Notes: a model not told the origin generated them from the letters alone. A stretch of 9,704 nucleotides of DNA from Actinomycetes bacterium (GCA_021808425.1 JAKBBS010000129.1:1-9704); one strand, 5' to 3'; positions 1 through 6,916 are shown, counted from the stretch's first letter. Program-made: numbers and translations.

Positions 1-743
1 AACAGGTCGATGACGTTCGTGGGCTGCAGGGCCTCGTCGAGCTGTCTGACTTCATTACCTTGTCGCTTAGCCTCGATCAGCTCGTTGACGAGGTCAATAT
101 AGGTATCGCGGTAGGCCTCCGGGTTCCACGGTTCGTCCATCGACTTGATGAGATAGTCCGCCATCGCAAGCTCCCCCTTGTTGAACTCGATTCTGTCGGG
201 GAGATTGTCGAGGGACTTCGGGTCCTTTACTTCGTCTGCGAAGAACAGGGTCTCCAAAACGAGGACTTCGCCCGAAGCGCGAATCGCAGCGAGGTGCTGC
301 TTGTTGTGCATCACGAACGAAGCAATACCAGCCCTGTTGGCATCCGACATAGCGTCGCGAAGCAATGAGTACGTCTTGCGAGCCTCCGCAGTCGCCGGTG
401 CCAAGTAATACGTCTTGTCGAAGTAGACGGGGTCGATCTGATCCAGATCCGCGAAACTCGAGATCTCGAGCGCCCGCGAACGCCCGGGGGCAGCCGCGGC
501 TAGCTCGTCGTCGGTCACCATGACGTAGCTCCCGCCGCCCAGGTCCACTCCTTTGGAGATGTCGGCGAGTTTAACCTCCTCGCCGGTCCTCTCGTTGACG
601 CGCCGGTAGCGGATCCGGTCCGTGGTTCCCGCTGCGAACTGGTGGAAGGTCGGTTCGTGCTCCTTGGTCGCCGCGAACATGCCGACAGGGACGTTGACAA
701 GCCCGAAACTGATGACCCCGGACCATACCGCCCGCTGCGCCAT
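1..743 (-). CDS. ku: Ku protein, non-homologous end-joining (C-terminus cut by window edge)
   Basis: Bacterial Ku is a homodimeric ring that threads onto broken DNA ends and recruits the NHEJ ligase. The window holds 247 codons from the ATG at 743; the frame is still open at base 1. The N-terminus has the family opening RAVWSGVISFGLVNVPV (residues 4-20), followed by the FHQF segment (33-36), the KGVDLGGGSYV region (64-74), IDPVYFDKTYYLAP (103-116) and the C-terminal helical part ending near TNVIDL (242-247). That motif normally lies near the end of the core domain, so only a short tail should be missing. The start is supported by an AAGGAGAG ribosome site just upstream, inside the ligase gene. 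The ATG overlaps the ligase stop by one base (TAATG), suggesting coupled translation. Assignment is secure; whether a lysine-rich C-terminal extension exists cannot be seen. Confidence 0.96.
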   Translation of the reverse strand, partial: MAQRAVWSGVISFGLVNVPVGMFAATKEHEPTFHQFAAGTTDRIRYRRVNERTGEEVKLADISKGVDLGGGSYVMVTDDELAAAAPGRSRALEISSFADLDQIDPVYFDKTYYLAPATAEARKTYSLLRDAMSDANRAGIASFVMHNKQHLAAIRASGEVLVLETLFFADEVKDPKSLDNLPDRIEFNKGELAMADYLIKSMDEPWNPEAYRDTYIDLVNELIEAKRQGNEVRQLDEALQPTNVIDL

Positions 744-1783
744 TAACCGCCCTCTCCTTCGTTGGAATCCACCGAGATTACCCGAACGTCTTCGAAGGTG
801 ACCTCGTCAGGGCGCTTGTCGGGTCGAAGCCCCCGCCACGATGGATGGCGTAGACGGCGGTCAGGCGTCCACTCGGTAAATGAGACTTCGCCGGCAAGCT
901 GTGGGAGCACCCAGCGGGCATCTCTCGCGTCGCGTGGCGGAACCGCCTGGAACGCGCTGACCGGAGTCGCCAGCCTTGCGAGATCGAGCGCCAAATCGGC
1001 GAGCAAGGCGTCGCTGAACCCGGTGCCGACCTTACCCACATAGCTCAAGGCACCTTCGGCCGGAACGCCGAGTAACAAAGCGCCGATACGCCCTGCGCGG
1101 CGGCCGCTGCCAGGCGTCCACCCTCCGACAACCACTTCCTGGGTGCGGATATTCTTGATTTTTACCCAGGCCGGAGAGCGCCTTCCCGGTTGATACGTCG
1201 ACGTCAGCCTTTTGGCTATTACTCCTTCGAGATGGTGCTCGACGCTGAATTTCACGGCGTCGACTCCACCCCCCGCGAACGAAGCGGGCGTTCTCCAAGC
1301 TGCGCCGCCCAAGTCCAGCGCTTCGAGCATGCGGCGACGTTCCACGTAGTGCGTTGAGAGAAGGGACTCGCCATCAAGATAGAGGAGGTCGAACAGAACA
1401 AGTGTTGCCGCCCCGTCCTTCGCAAGTCTGCGCGCAAGTTCCGGTTCTGTGACATGAAGCCTCTTTTGAAGAAGTCCGAAACTGGGCCGTCCAAGCCCGT
1501 CCAAGCGGACCAACTCCCCGTCAAAGATCGCCGAATGACCTTCCATAACCTTGGCCAGTGGAGAAATCTCCGGGAAAGAAACGGTGAAATCGAGGGCGTT
1601 TCGCGACAACAGGCGGACACTGCCCGCTTCCACGTACGCGAGCGTCCTCATCCCGTCCCACTTCATTTCGAACGCCCAACTCTCGTCGCCGCCCAACGAT
1701 TCCAACGTTCCCGGACTTGCGAGCATCGGAGAAAGAGGCGGTGCCGTCAAAACCGTAGTAGGCCTCGTCGCCATATCGACCAT
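743..1783 (-). CDS. ligD: ATP-dependent DNA ligase, stand-alone LigD/LigC-type
   Basis: This 346-residue ligase seals nicks and joins ends with ATP through a lysyl-AMP intermediate, most likely as the partner of Ku encoded next. The nucleotidyltransferase domain (about 15-212) shows motif I KWDG with catalytic Lys41, motif III FDGE with Glu90, motif IIIa FDLLYLDG (131-138), motif IV EGVIAKRL (186-193) and motif V WVKIK (206-210). An OB-fold domain follows (about 215-330), with the family ending EWTPDRRLRHPSWRGLRPDK (304-323). The polymerase/primase and 3'-phosphoesterase domains of full-length LigD are absent from this protein, so end-processing enzymes would have to be encoded elsewhere. A second ATG lies at codon 4 (1774); neither start has a clear ribosome site, so the exact N-terminus is uncertain. 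The gene lies 36 bases after the DJ-1/PfpI gene and overlaps ku by one base. Confidence 0.94.
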   Translation of the reverse strand: MVDMATRPTTVLTAPPLSPMLASPGTLESLGGDESWAFEMKWDGMRTLAYVEAGSVRLLSRNALDFTVSFPEISPLAKVMEGHSAIFDGELVRLDGLGRPSFGLLQKRLHVTEPELARRLAKDGAATLVLFDLLYLDGESLLSTHYVERRRMLEALDLGGAAWRTPASFAGGGVDAVKFSVEHHLEGVIAKRLTSTYQPGRRSPAWVKIKNIRTQEVVVGGWTPGSGRRAGRIGALLLGVPAEGALSYVGKVGTGFSDALLADLALDLARLATPVSAFQAVPPRDARDARWVLPQLAGEVSFTEWTPDRRLRHPSWRGLRPDKRPDEVTFEDVRVISVDSNEGEGG

Positions 1784-1819
1784 CGTGGCGCACGACGAGC
1801 GCTATCCGTCAAGTCAGCT

Positions 1820-2389
1820 TCAGGTGCGGGCCCGGGCCTTCGAGAAGGCGTCGACGAGCGTCGAGCAGAACGCCGGAAGATCGTCAGGTTTGCGACTAGT
1901 GATCATGGTGTTGGGCCCGGAGTTGCACACGACGACTTCCTCGTCGTGCCAAATACCGCCAGCGTTTCGGATATCGGTTTGCAGGCTAGGCCAGGACGTG
2001 AGGCTGCGGCCGCGAATGACGTCCGCTTCTATCAGTGTCCATGGTCCGTGACAGATAACGGCCGCGGGCCTGCCCGCCTCGAAGCATGACCTCACGAACG
2101 CCACTGCGGCACGATCAAGGCGAAGTTGATCGGGGTTCGCGACTCCGCCGGGAAGTACGATCCCGTCATATGCGGCGATGTCGAGCTCGTCAGTCGTGAC
2201 ATCGACTTCGAAAGCATCTCCCTTGTCCAAATGATTGAATGCCTGGACTTCGCCCTGCTTCGGTGCGGCGAGCACAGGTCGGCCACCGGCTTCTTTGATG
2301 GCGTTCCAAGGGCTTGTCAATTCACCTTGTTCGACGCCTTCGTTAGCTGTAACGAAGGCGATTGTCGCCCCTGAAAGCTGTTCTGCCAT
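1820..2389 (-). CDS. DJ-1/PfpI-family protein (class I glutamine amidotransferase-like)
   Basis: This 189-residue cytosolic protein belongs to the DJ-1/PfpI superfamily, whose members include stress-induced proteases, deglycase/chaperone-like proteins and related hydrolases. The nucleophile elbow is ICHGPW, with Cys113 followed by His114. An N-terminal acidic residue in the EGVEQGEL stretch (Glu20) corresponds to the conserved acid near the nucleophile. YDGIVLPGG (74-82) is the typical strand-loop, and LTSWPSLQTDIRNAGG (130-145) followed by a DEEVVV strand is characteristic of the PfpI branch. Length is normal. The ATG at 2389 has an AAAGGA ribosome site at 2398-2403, eight bases upstream. 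It sits in the same direction as the small hydrophilic gene (68 bases upstream) and the ligase (36 bases downstream). Family membership is secure; the substrate cannot be read from sequence. Confidence 0.92.
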   Translation of the reverse strand: MAEQLSGATIAFVTANEGVEQGELTSPWNAIKEAGGRPVLAAPKQGEVQAFNHLDKGDAFEVDVTTDELDIAAYDGIVLPGGVANPDQLRLDRAAVAFVRSCFEAGRPAAVICHGPWTLIEADVIRGRSLTSWPSLQTDIRNAGGIWHDEEVVVCNSGPNTMITSRKPDDLPAFCSTLVDAFSKARART

Positions 2390-2431
2390 ATTCTCTGTCC
2401 TTTAGGTGTCTTAGTTGGAATGTGCGAGATT

Positions 2432-2449
2432 TCGTAATACGAGTACGAG
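2432..2449. repeat. Small inverted and tandem repeat upstream of the DJ-1/PfpI gene
   Basis: TCGTA-A-TACGA (2432-2442) is an inverted repeat with 5-base arms, overlapping a tandem TACGAG TACGAG (2438-2449). It lies in the 68-base gap between the small hydrophilic gene and the DJ-1/PfpI start, about 43 bases before that ATG. It might be a regulator site or part of an internal promoter, but repeats this short can arise by chance. Confidence 0.3.
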
Positions 2450-2457
2450 CGACGGGC

Positions 2458-2676
2458 TTACTCGATAGCGCCTTCGCCTTTAACTTTGGCTCCGGACTCC
2501 ATCATGTCCTTCTCGTGTTCCGCGACCGAGCGGCTCTCGCCTGGATCCCTGCCAGCCGAATAGGCCTCCGCGGCTCGAGACTCCTCTTGCGTCGGTGCCC
2601 TGTCAGCCGTGTGGGCAACATCGGTTTCGTGGTCGGCCTTTCGCGTTTCGTCGTCAGGTGCAGTGTTGCGCGTCAT
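2458..2676 (-). CDS. Small hydrophilic protein of unknown function
   Basis: The product is about 72 residues from the ATG at 2676 and very rich in Glu, Asp, Ala, Arg and Ser. It has no membrane segment, signal peptide or cysteine, so it is probably cytosolic and largely disordered. The visible blocks are an APTQEE-type segment in the middle and a C-terminal VAEHEKDMMESGAKVKGEGAIE-like segment rich in charged residues. I recall similar unnamed small proteins in actinobacterial genomes, but no function is known to me. A TTG at 2703 would add nine residues; I chose the ATG because GGAAAGG stands about six bases upstream of it. The gene leads the minus-strand run toward the DJ-1/PfpI, ligase and ku genes, and a stress-type promoter candidate lies about 46 bases upstream of its start. 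It may be a stress-response accessory protein, but this rests on context only. Confidence 0.72.
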   Translation of the reverse strand: MTRNTAPDDETRKADHETDVAHTADRAPTQEESRAAEAYSAGRDPGESRSVAEHEKDMMESGAKVKGEGAIE

Positions 2677-2722
2677 CGTCGCCTTTCCGAATAGGGGATT
2701 CAACCGAAGCGTCGCCTACGTT

Positions 2723-2748
2723 GTACCCGCCTTGCTGGCGCGCCAATC
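2723..2748 (-). promoter_or_regulatory. Candidate SigB/SigF-type general-stress promoter
   Basis: Read on the minus strand, GATTGG (2748-2743), a 14-base spacer and GGGTAC (2728-2723) resemble the GTTTAA-N12-15-GGGTAT pattern of SigB/SigF-family promoters. The -10 part matches at five of six positions and the -35 part at three of six. The -10 edge is 46 bases before the ATG of the small hydrophilic gene, a plausible leader length. This is a visual match in one short intergenic gap, so chance is possible. Confidence 0.4.
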
Positions 2749-2775
2749 GCCAAACTCGACTAACCGGGACCAGCG

Positions 2776-3169
2776 ATGGAGCCCTGCGAGAATTCGATCT
2801 GCGACGCAAAGGGCGTGGTTGTGCCTGTCGAACATGACAGGCCCGAGACGGAGGATCTCATCCCGGAGCGGACGTTTCGGCGTTCGGTCGGCGAAGGTCG
2901 TCGGCGCCTGGGGCGGGGAATGCTCTACATGGCCAGCACCGGTCTTGTGGGCGGGATCGATGTCGGCACCGGCGTCCTCGGCCTGCTTTTGGTGGAGTGC
3001 TCGACCGGCTCGAAACTCCTCGGAGGCCTCGCGTTCTGCCTGGAGAAGCCAGGTCTGCCAACTGCCCCGTCTGTGGGCGATAACGGGCGGGACGAACCTC
3101 GTCACGATACTTCGGATTTTCCAGGTGCCCCATCGGGTGGCTGCTGAGCGCGACAGGCCCGACGTGTGA
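2776..3169 (+). pseudogene. Formate/nitrite transporter family gene remnant, internally deleted
   Basis: From the ATG at 2776, residues about 30-87 match the N-terminal part of formate/nitrite transporter (FNT) family membrane proteins. They show a TFRRSVGEGRRRLGRG pre-helix region, then TGLVGGIDVGTGVLGLLLV (55-73), TGSK and LLGGLAF. Homology stops at about 3036. From about 3065 a different frame encodes LWAITGGTNLVTILRIFQVP and a charged tail ending at the TGA at 3167-3169, which looks like the last helix and C-terminus of the same family. Intact members are roughly 270-290 residues, so the central membrane helices (about 150 residues) are missing and the two ends are out of frame. The original frame runs on without homology to a stop at 3145-3147. 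No working channel could be made. The N-terminal match is convincing; the C-terminal match is a weaker judgement. Confidence 0.72.
3035..3059. repeat. Short direct and inverted repeats at the deletion junction of the transporter remnant
   Basis: TCTGCC occurs at 3035-3040 and 3054-3059, and CCTGG-N5-CCAGG (3039-3053) forms an inverted repeat between them. They sit exactly where transporter homology breaks off. They could be traces of a deletion at microhomology, but this is only suggestive. Confidence 0.35.
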
Positions 3170-3189
3170 ACTAGGCGGCGAATGGGAAA
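3164..3189 (+). promoter_or_regulatory. Weak SigB-like promoter candidate before the STAS gene
   Basis: GTGTGA (3164-3169), a 14-base spacer and GGGAAA (3184-3189) loosely resemble a SigB/SigF promoter, with the same spacing as the minus-strand candidate at 2723-2748. The match is poor in the -10 half. If it is used, transcription would begin after the ATG at 3182, and the GTG at 3227 would be the real STAS start. Confidence 0.22.
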
Positions 3190-3203
3190 GGCTAGGCGCC
3201 TAG
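3171..3203. promoter_or_regulatory. Possible operator: CTAGGCG direct repeat and 12-bp palindrome
   Basis: CTAGGCG occurs at 3171-3177 and again at 3192-3198, exactly 21 bases (two helical turns) apart. The second copy is the left half of a perfect 12-base palindrome, CTAGGCGCCTAG (3192-3203). It lies around the alternative starts of the STAS gene, where a repressor or autoregulator could bind. Function is inferred from symmetry and position only. Confidence 0.4.
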
Positions 3204-3526
3204 TGCCAGCGTGTAGAGTTGCCCGGGTGGCCATCGCGACGAGTGAATCTGCTCCTCATATCGTGTTGTCGGGCGACATAGACTTGGCGGTAGCGTCGGA
3301 GTTACGAGAAGCTGGAGAAAAGGTGGCTCAGGCGGTGGCTCCGGGTCGACTCGAGATGGACCTTTCAGAAGTAACGTTCATCGATTCGAGCGGCTTGGGG
3401 GCGCTCGTAGCGGTGCACAACTACGCTAAGGAGCTCGGGTCGACCCTCGTACTTCTGCGGGCCGGCCCGGTCGTGGCCCGATTCTTCGAACTGGCTGGAG
3501 TACGGGATTACTTCAATATCGAGTAG
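3182..3526 (+). CDS. STAS-domain anti-sigma factor antagonist
   Basis: This small cytosolic protein (114 residues from 3182) is a single STAS domain of the SpoIIAA/RsbV type. Such proteins bind an RsbW-type anti-sigma kinase and free its sigma factor; phosphorylation of a conserved serine blocks the binding and a PP2C phosphatase restores it. Visible marks are the strand IVLSGDIDLA (27-36) and the phospho-site motif FIDSSGLGALV (66-76), where Ser69 after the aspartate is the expected target, followed by the C-terminal LAGVRDYF. The ATG at 3182 has AGGCGG only three bases upstream; a GTG at 3227 (99 residues, beginning just before the first strand) is an equally credible start. The gene ends 27 bases before the multidomain kinase/phosphatase start and is probably cotranscribed with it, making that protein its likely partner. 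The identity of the controlled sigma factor is unknown. Confidence 0.93.
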   Translation: MGKARRLVPACRVARVAIATSESAPHIVLSGDIDLAVASELREAGEKVAQAVAPGRLEMDLSEVTFIDSSGLGALVAVHNYAKELGSTLVLLRAGPVVARFFELAGVRDYFNIE

Positions 3527-3553
3527 ATCCCAAGCGCCGAGGTGACACAAGCG

Positions 3554-6500
3554 ATGGGTACAGGCGACAGCGCGGAACCTGCTGAAGTCGACATGGAACG
3601 GCTGTTCCGGTCAGCTGGCGACGCCGGGGTTCGGATGCTCGAAGTCGACTGGCACGCCACACCGCTCGGAGCGCCCGCCACATGGCCGCAAAGTCTCCGC
3701 TCGGTAGTCCACGTCGTGCTTTCCTCCAAATTCTCGATGTGGATGGCCTGGGGCCCGCAGCTCACATTCTTCTGCAATGACAAGTACCGCCTCGACACGT
3801 TGGGAGCGAAGTATCCTTGGGCGCTCGGGCGTCCCGCAGCGGAGGTCTGGGCGGAGATATGGGACGACATCGCGCCACGGATCCATTCGGTGCTTGCAAC
3901 CGGACGAGCAACCTGGGACGAGTCGCTCCAGTTGTTCCTCGAGCGTAACGGCTACCAGGAGGAGACCTATCATACGTTCTCCTACTCACCTCTGTCGGGC
4001 GAGGATGGAACCGTTGCAGGGATGCTCTGCGTCGTCAGTGAGGATACCGAGCGGGTCATAGGCGAGCGGCGCCTCGATCTGCTGCGGCGGCTAGGAACGG
4101 CACTGACTCGCGCTCGAACCGAAGAGGAAGTGATCAAAGCGACGCAAACGGAGCTGGCTTCGCAGCCGACCGTGCTTCCGTTCGCATTGCTCTACGCCTT
4201 CGACCAGAGCGCCGGCCGCCTGGCGCTCGCGGTCGGGACCGATCCCGGGGAGCCGATCGCTCCTCGAAGCGTTGCGCTCCAGGGCGGTCTCTGGCCCCTC
4301 GGTGACCTGGTATCCCACGAGAGCGTCCTGGTCGACGATCTCCAGTCTCGCTTCGCCGGGGTACCGAAAGGCGCATGGAATGAGCCGGTGTCATCCGCGC
4401 TGCTCATGAGCATTGGCTCCACAGGTTCGACTTCGCCGTACGGGGCGCTTGTAGCAGGCCTCAGCCGCTTTCGCCCTTTCGACGAGGGCTACCGGGGGTT
4501 CCTCGAACTGGTAGCCAACCAGATCTCCTCGAGCATGTCGAACGCCCGCGCCTACGACGCTGAACGCCAGCGCGCCCAGGATCTCGCTGCGCTCGATCGA
4601 GCCAAGACAGCGTTCTTTACTAATGTCAGTCACGAGTTCCGCACTCCTCTGACGTTGATCCTGGGTCCCGTAGCGGACGCATTGAACGACCGGGATGACC
4701 CGCTCACCGCCTCGCAGCGTGTACGTCTCGACACTGTGTACCAGTCAAGCGAGCGCCTGCTGAAGCTTGTGAACACTCTCCTCGAGTTCTCTCGACTCGA
4801 GTCAGGACAGGCTGAGGCGCAGACGCAGATCACCGACCTGGGCGCCCCGACGAAGGTGATTGCGGAGATGTTCCGGAGCGCAATCGAGCGGGCAGGACTG
4901 CGCTTCGAGGTGTACTGCTCGCCGGCCAACGTGGCGGTACGCGTCGACCCCGAGATGTGGGCGAAGATCGTGTCGAATCTTCTGTCCAACGCCTTGAAGT
5001 TCACATTCGACGGGGGAATAACTGTCCGCCTCGTTCGCGATGGCGACTTTGTTGAGTTATCCGTGCGCGACAGCGGCATCGGGATCCGGGCAGAGGACCA
5101 GGTCCACATGTTCGAGCGCTTCCACCGTGTCGAAGGTGCGAGGTCTCGCAGTTTCGAAGGCTCGGGTATAGGGCTTGCGCTGGTCGCGGAGCTCATCGCG
5201 CTACACGACGGCTCGATCCACGTTGAGAGCGTTCCAGGCGAGGGAACGACGTTCGTCGTGCGTTTGGCGGTGGCGCCCGACGAGGGGATTATCACGGCAC
5301 CGGAAACCCGCGTTGGTGCCGGTATCGTGTCGGGTTACGTCGCCGAGGCGATGCGGTGGCTCGGCCCGGATGGGGAACCCGTGCACGAAACGTTAGACAA
5401 GGCACCGCCACCAGACGGCGAAGGGCTCCCTACTGTCCTGGTCGCCGACGACAACCCCGATATGCGCCGCTACATCCAGTCGCTGTTGGCAGACAGATAC
5501 AGGGTGGTGACCGTCGCTGACGGGGAGGCCGCGCTCGACTCGGTCCGTTCCATGACACCTGATATCGTCATTTCAGATGTCATGATGCCGAAACTCGACG
5601 GTTTCGGCCTTCTCGCAGCTATTCGTGGTGACCGGGCTACTGCTAGTACGCCCGTGATATTGCTATCGGCGCGTGCCGGCGAGGAGTCAGCTGTAGAGGG
5701 CTTGGACGCTGGTGCTGACGACTACTTGGTCAAGCCGTTCTCTGCCGTCGAACTTCTTGCCCGTGTACGGTCGAACCTCGAGCTGGAACACGCGAGGCGT
5801 GCAGCGGCTCGCCGTGAGCATGAGATCGCCATTGAGCTTCAACAGGCGCTGGCCCCTGTTCCCTCGCCGAACGCCCAGCGCCTGGAGGTAGCCACCTTCT
5901 ATCAGCCCGGCGAGAGTGGTACCGAGGTGGGTGGGGACTGGTACGAGACGATAGATTTAGGGCGATCACGGGCTGCGCTGGTCATCGGTGACGTGATGGG
6001 CAAGGGGATACGCGCAGCTGCAACTATGGGGCAGCTGCGCTCCATCGTCCGTGCGTACGCCGGCTTGGACATGGACCCGGCTGAACTGCTCGAAGCTGTG
6101 GACGCTCGTCTACGCGAACTCGGGGGAGACCAGATAGCGTCCTGCGTCTATGCGGTCGTCGACGCCCAAGCTCGCTCACTGAAATACGCGAACGCCGGGC
6201 ACCTTCCTCCTATCGTGGTGCATAACGGAGCCGCTAACCGTCTAGCGGGTTCCCTCGGTCCGCCCTTGGGAGCAGGGCCCGTGCTGCTGGAGTCCAGTCA
6301 GGTGACCCTGGAGTCCGGGACAACAGTTGTTTTCTACACTGACGGGTTGGTGGAAACCCGGGCGGATGATACCGACGCACGGATCGACAGGGCAGCGCAC
6401 GTTGCGGCCCTTTGGGATGGTGATGTCGATGGCCTTCCAGGAGCGTTGGTATCCGACTTGTGTCCGGGGGGTGCTGCCGACGACGTTGCGATCCTCGTTG

Positions 6501-6916
6501 CGAGGTTTCGCACGCCCCAACCCGCCTCGTCCTTCGAGATCGCTCTGGAATCCGACAATACCGGCGCGGCCACAGCCCGCCGCTTCGCGTCCGAGGTCGC
6601 CGCGAGGTGGTCGTCGCCTCCAGCCCTCGATGACCTCACGTTACTCGTTAGCGAGATGGCCACCAACGCGATCCTGCACGCAAGGCCACCGGTAACTCTC
6701 CGTCTGACTCACTTGGATGACGAGGTGCTCATCGAGATTTCAGACGGTACCGCCTCCGGGCCGACTCGCAAGCACCCACGACCCTACGACGAACATGGAC
6801 GGGGGTTGCAGATCATGGCCGTCGTGGCTCGCAGGTGGGGCATGATCGCCGAGGACGACGGCAAGACGGTATGGGCCACGTTGTCGACGAGTCAAAGCAG
6901 CAAAAGTCAACCCTGA
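3554..6916 (+). CDS. PAS-GAF-histidine kinase-receiver-SpoIIE phosphatase-RsbW kinase fusion
   Basis: This cytosolic protein of about 1120 residues has no membrane segment. Domains in order (numbering from the ATG at 3554): a PAS sensor (about 20-170, with DWHATPLG and the FSYSP strand); a GAF-like domain (about 172-335); HisKA with phospho-acceptor His360 in NVSHEFRTPL; HATPase with N-box Asn479, DSGIGI and GSGIGLAL; a receiver (627-742) with acidic pair Asp632/633, phospho-acceptor Asp675 and Lys727; a charged helix; a SpoIIE/RsbU PP2C phosphatase (about 775-986) with Asp795, Asp813, Asp930 and Asp976/977; and an RsbW-type GHKL kinase (about 993-1110) with Glu1034, Asn1038, Asp1064 and GRG at 1082. 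All key residues are present. It probably phosphorylates and dephosphorylates the STAS protein encoded upstream in response to PAS/GAF signals. A GTG at 3542 is in frame, but it lies in GAGGTGA (3539-3545), an ideal ribosome site for the ATG. Confidence 0.94.
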   Translation: MGTGDSAEPAEVDMERLFRSAGDAGVRMLEVDWHATPLGAPATWPQSLRSVVHVVLSSKFSMWMAWGPQLTFFCNDKYRLDTLGAKYPWALGRPAAEVWAEIWDDIAPRIHSVLATGRATWDESLQLFLERNGYQEETYHTFSYSPLSGEDGTVAGMLCVVSEDTERVIGERRLDLLRRLGTALTRARTEEEVIKATQTELASQPTVLPFALLYAFDQSAGRLALAVGTDPGEPIAPRSVALQGGLWPLGDLVSHESVLVDDLQSRFAGVPKGAWNEPVSSALLMSIGSTGSTSPYGALVAGLSRFRPFDEGYRGFLELVANQISSSMSNARAYDAERQRAQDLAALDRAKTAFFTNVSHEFRTPLTLILGPVADALNDRDDPLTASQRVRLDTVYQSSERLLKLVNTLLEFSRLESGQAEAQTQITDLGAPTKVIAEMFRSAIERAGLRFEVYCSPANVAVRVDPEMWAKIVSNLLSNALKFTFDGGITVRLVRDGDFVELSVRDSGIGIRAEDQVHMFERFHRVEGARSRSFEGSGIGLALVAELIALHDGSIHVESVPGEGTTFVVRLAVAPDEGIITAPETRVGAGIVSGYVAEAMRWLGPDGEPVHETLDKAPPPDGEGLPTVLVADDNPDMRRYIQSLLADRYRVVTVADGEAALDSVRSMTPDIVISDVMMPKLDGFGLLAAIRGDRATASTPVILLSARAGEESAVEGLDAGADDYLVKPFSAVELLARVRSNLELEHARRAAARREHEIAIELQQALAPVPSPNAQRLEVATFYQPGESGTEVGGDWYETIDLGRSRAALVIGDVMGKGIRAAATMGQLRSIVRAYAGLDMDPAELLEAVDARLRELGGDQIASCVYAVVDAQARSLKYANAGHLPPIVVHNGAANRLAGSLGPPLGAGPVLLESSQVTLESGTTVVFYTDGLVETRADDTDARIDRAAHVAALWDGDVDGLPGALVSDLCPGGAADDVAILVARFRTPQPASSFEIALESDNTGAATARRFASEVAARWSSPPALDDLTLLVSEMATNAILHARPPVTLRLTHLDDEVLIEISDGTASGPTRKHPRPYDEHGRGLQIMAVVARRWGMIAEDDGKTVWATLSTSQSSKSQP

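Noticed and set aside
1454..2089. A 211-codon plus-strand frame opposite the ligase and DJ-1/PfpI genes
   Set aside because: It spans two convincing genes in antisense and is Arg-rich without domain features.
2716..3234. A 172-codon minus-strand frame covering the transporter remnant and the intergenic gap
   Set aside because: The opposite strand carries recognisable transporter-family sequence, while this frame has no motif and would overlap the start of the STAS gene.
4630..5295. A 221-codon minus-strand frame inside the histidine kinase region
   Set aside because: It is antisense to the HisKA/HATPase domains, rich in Ser/Arg/Thr, with no family resemblance; a shadow frame.
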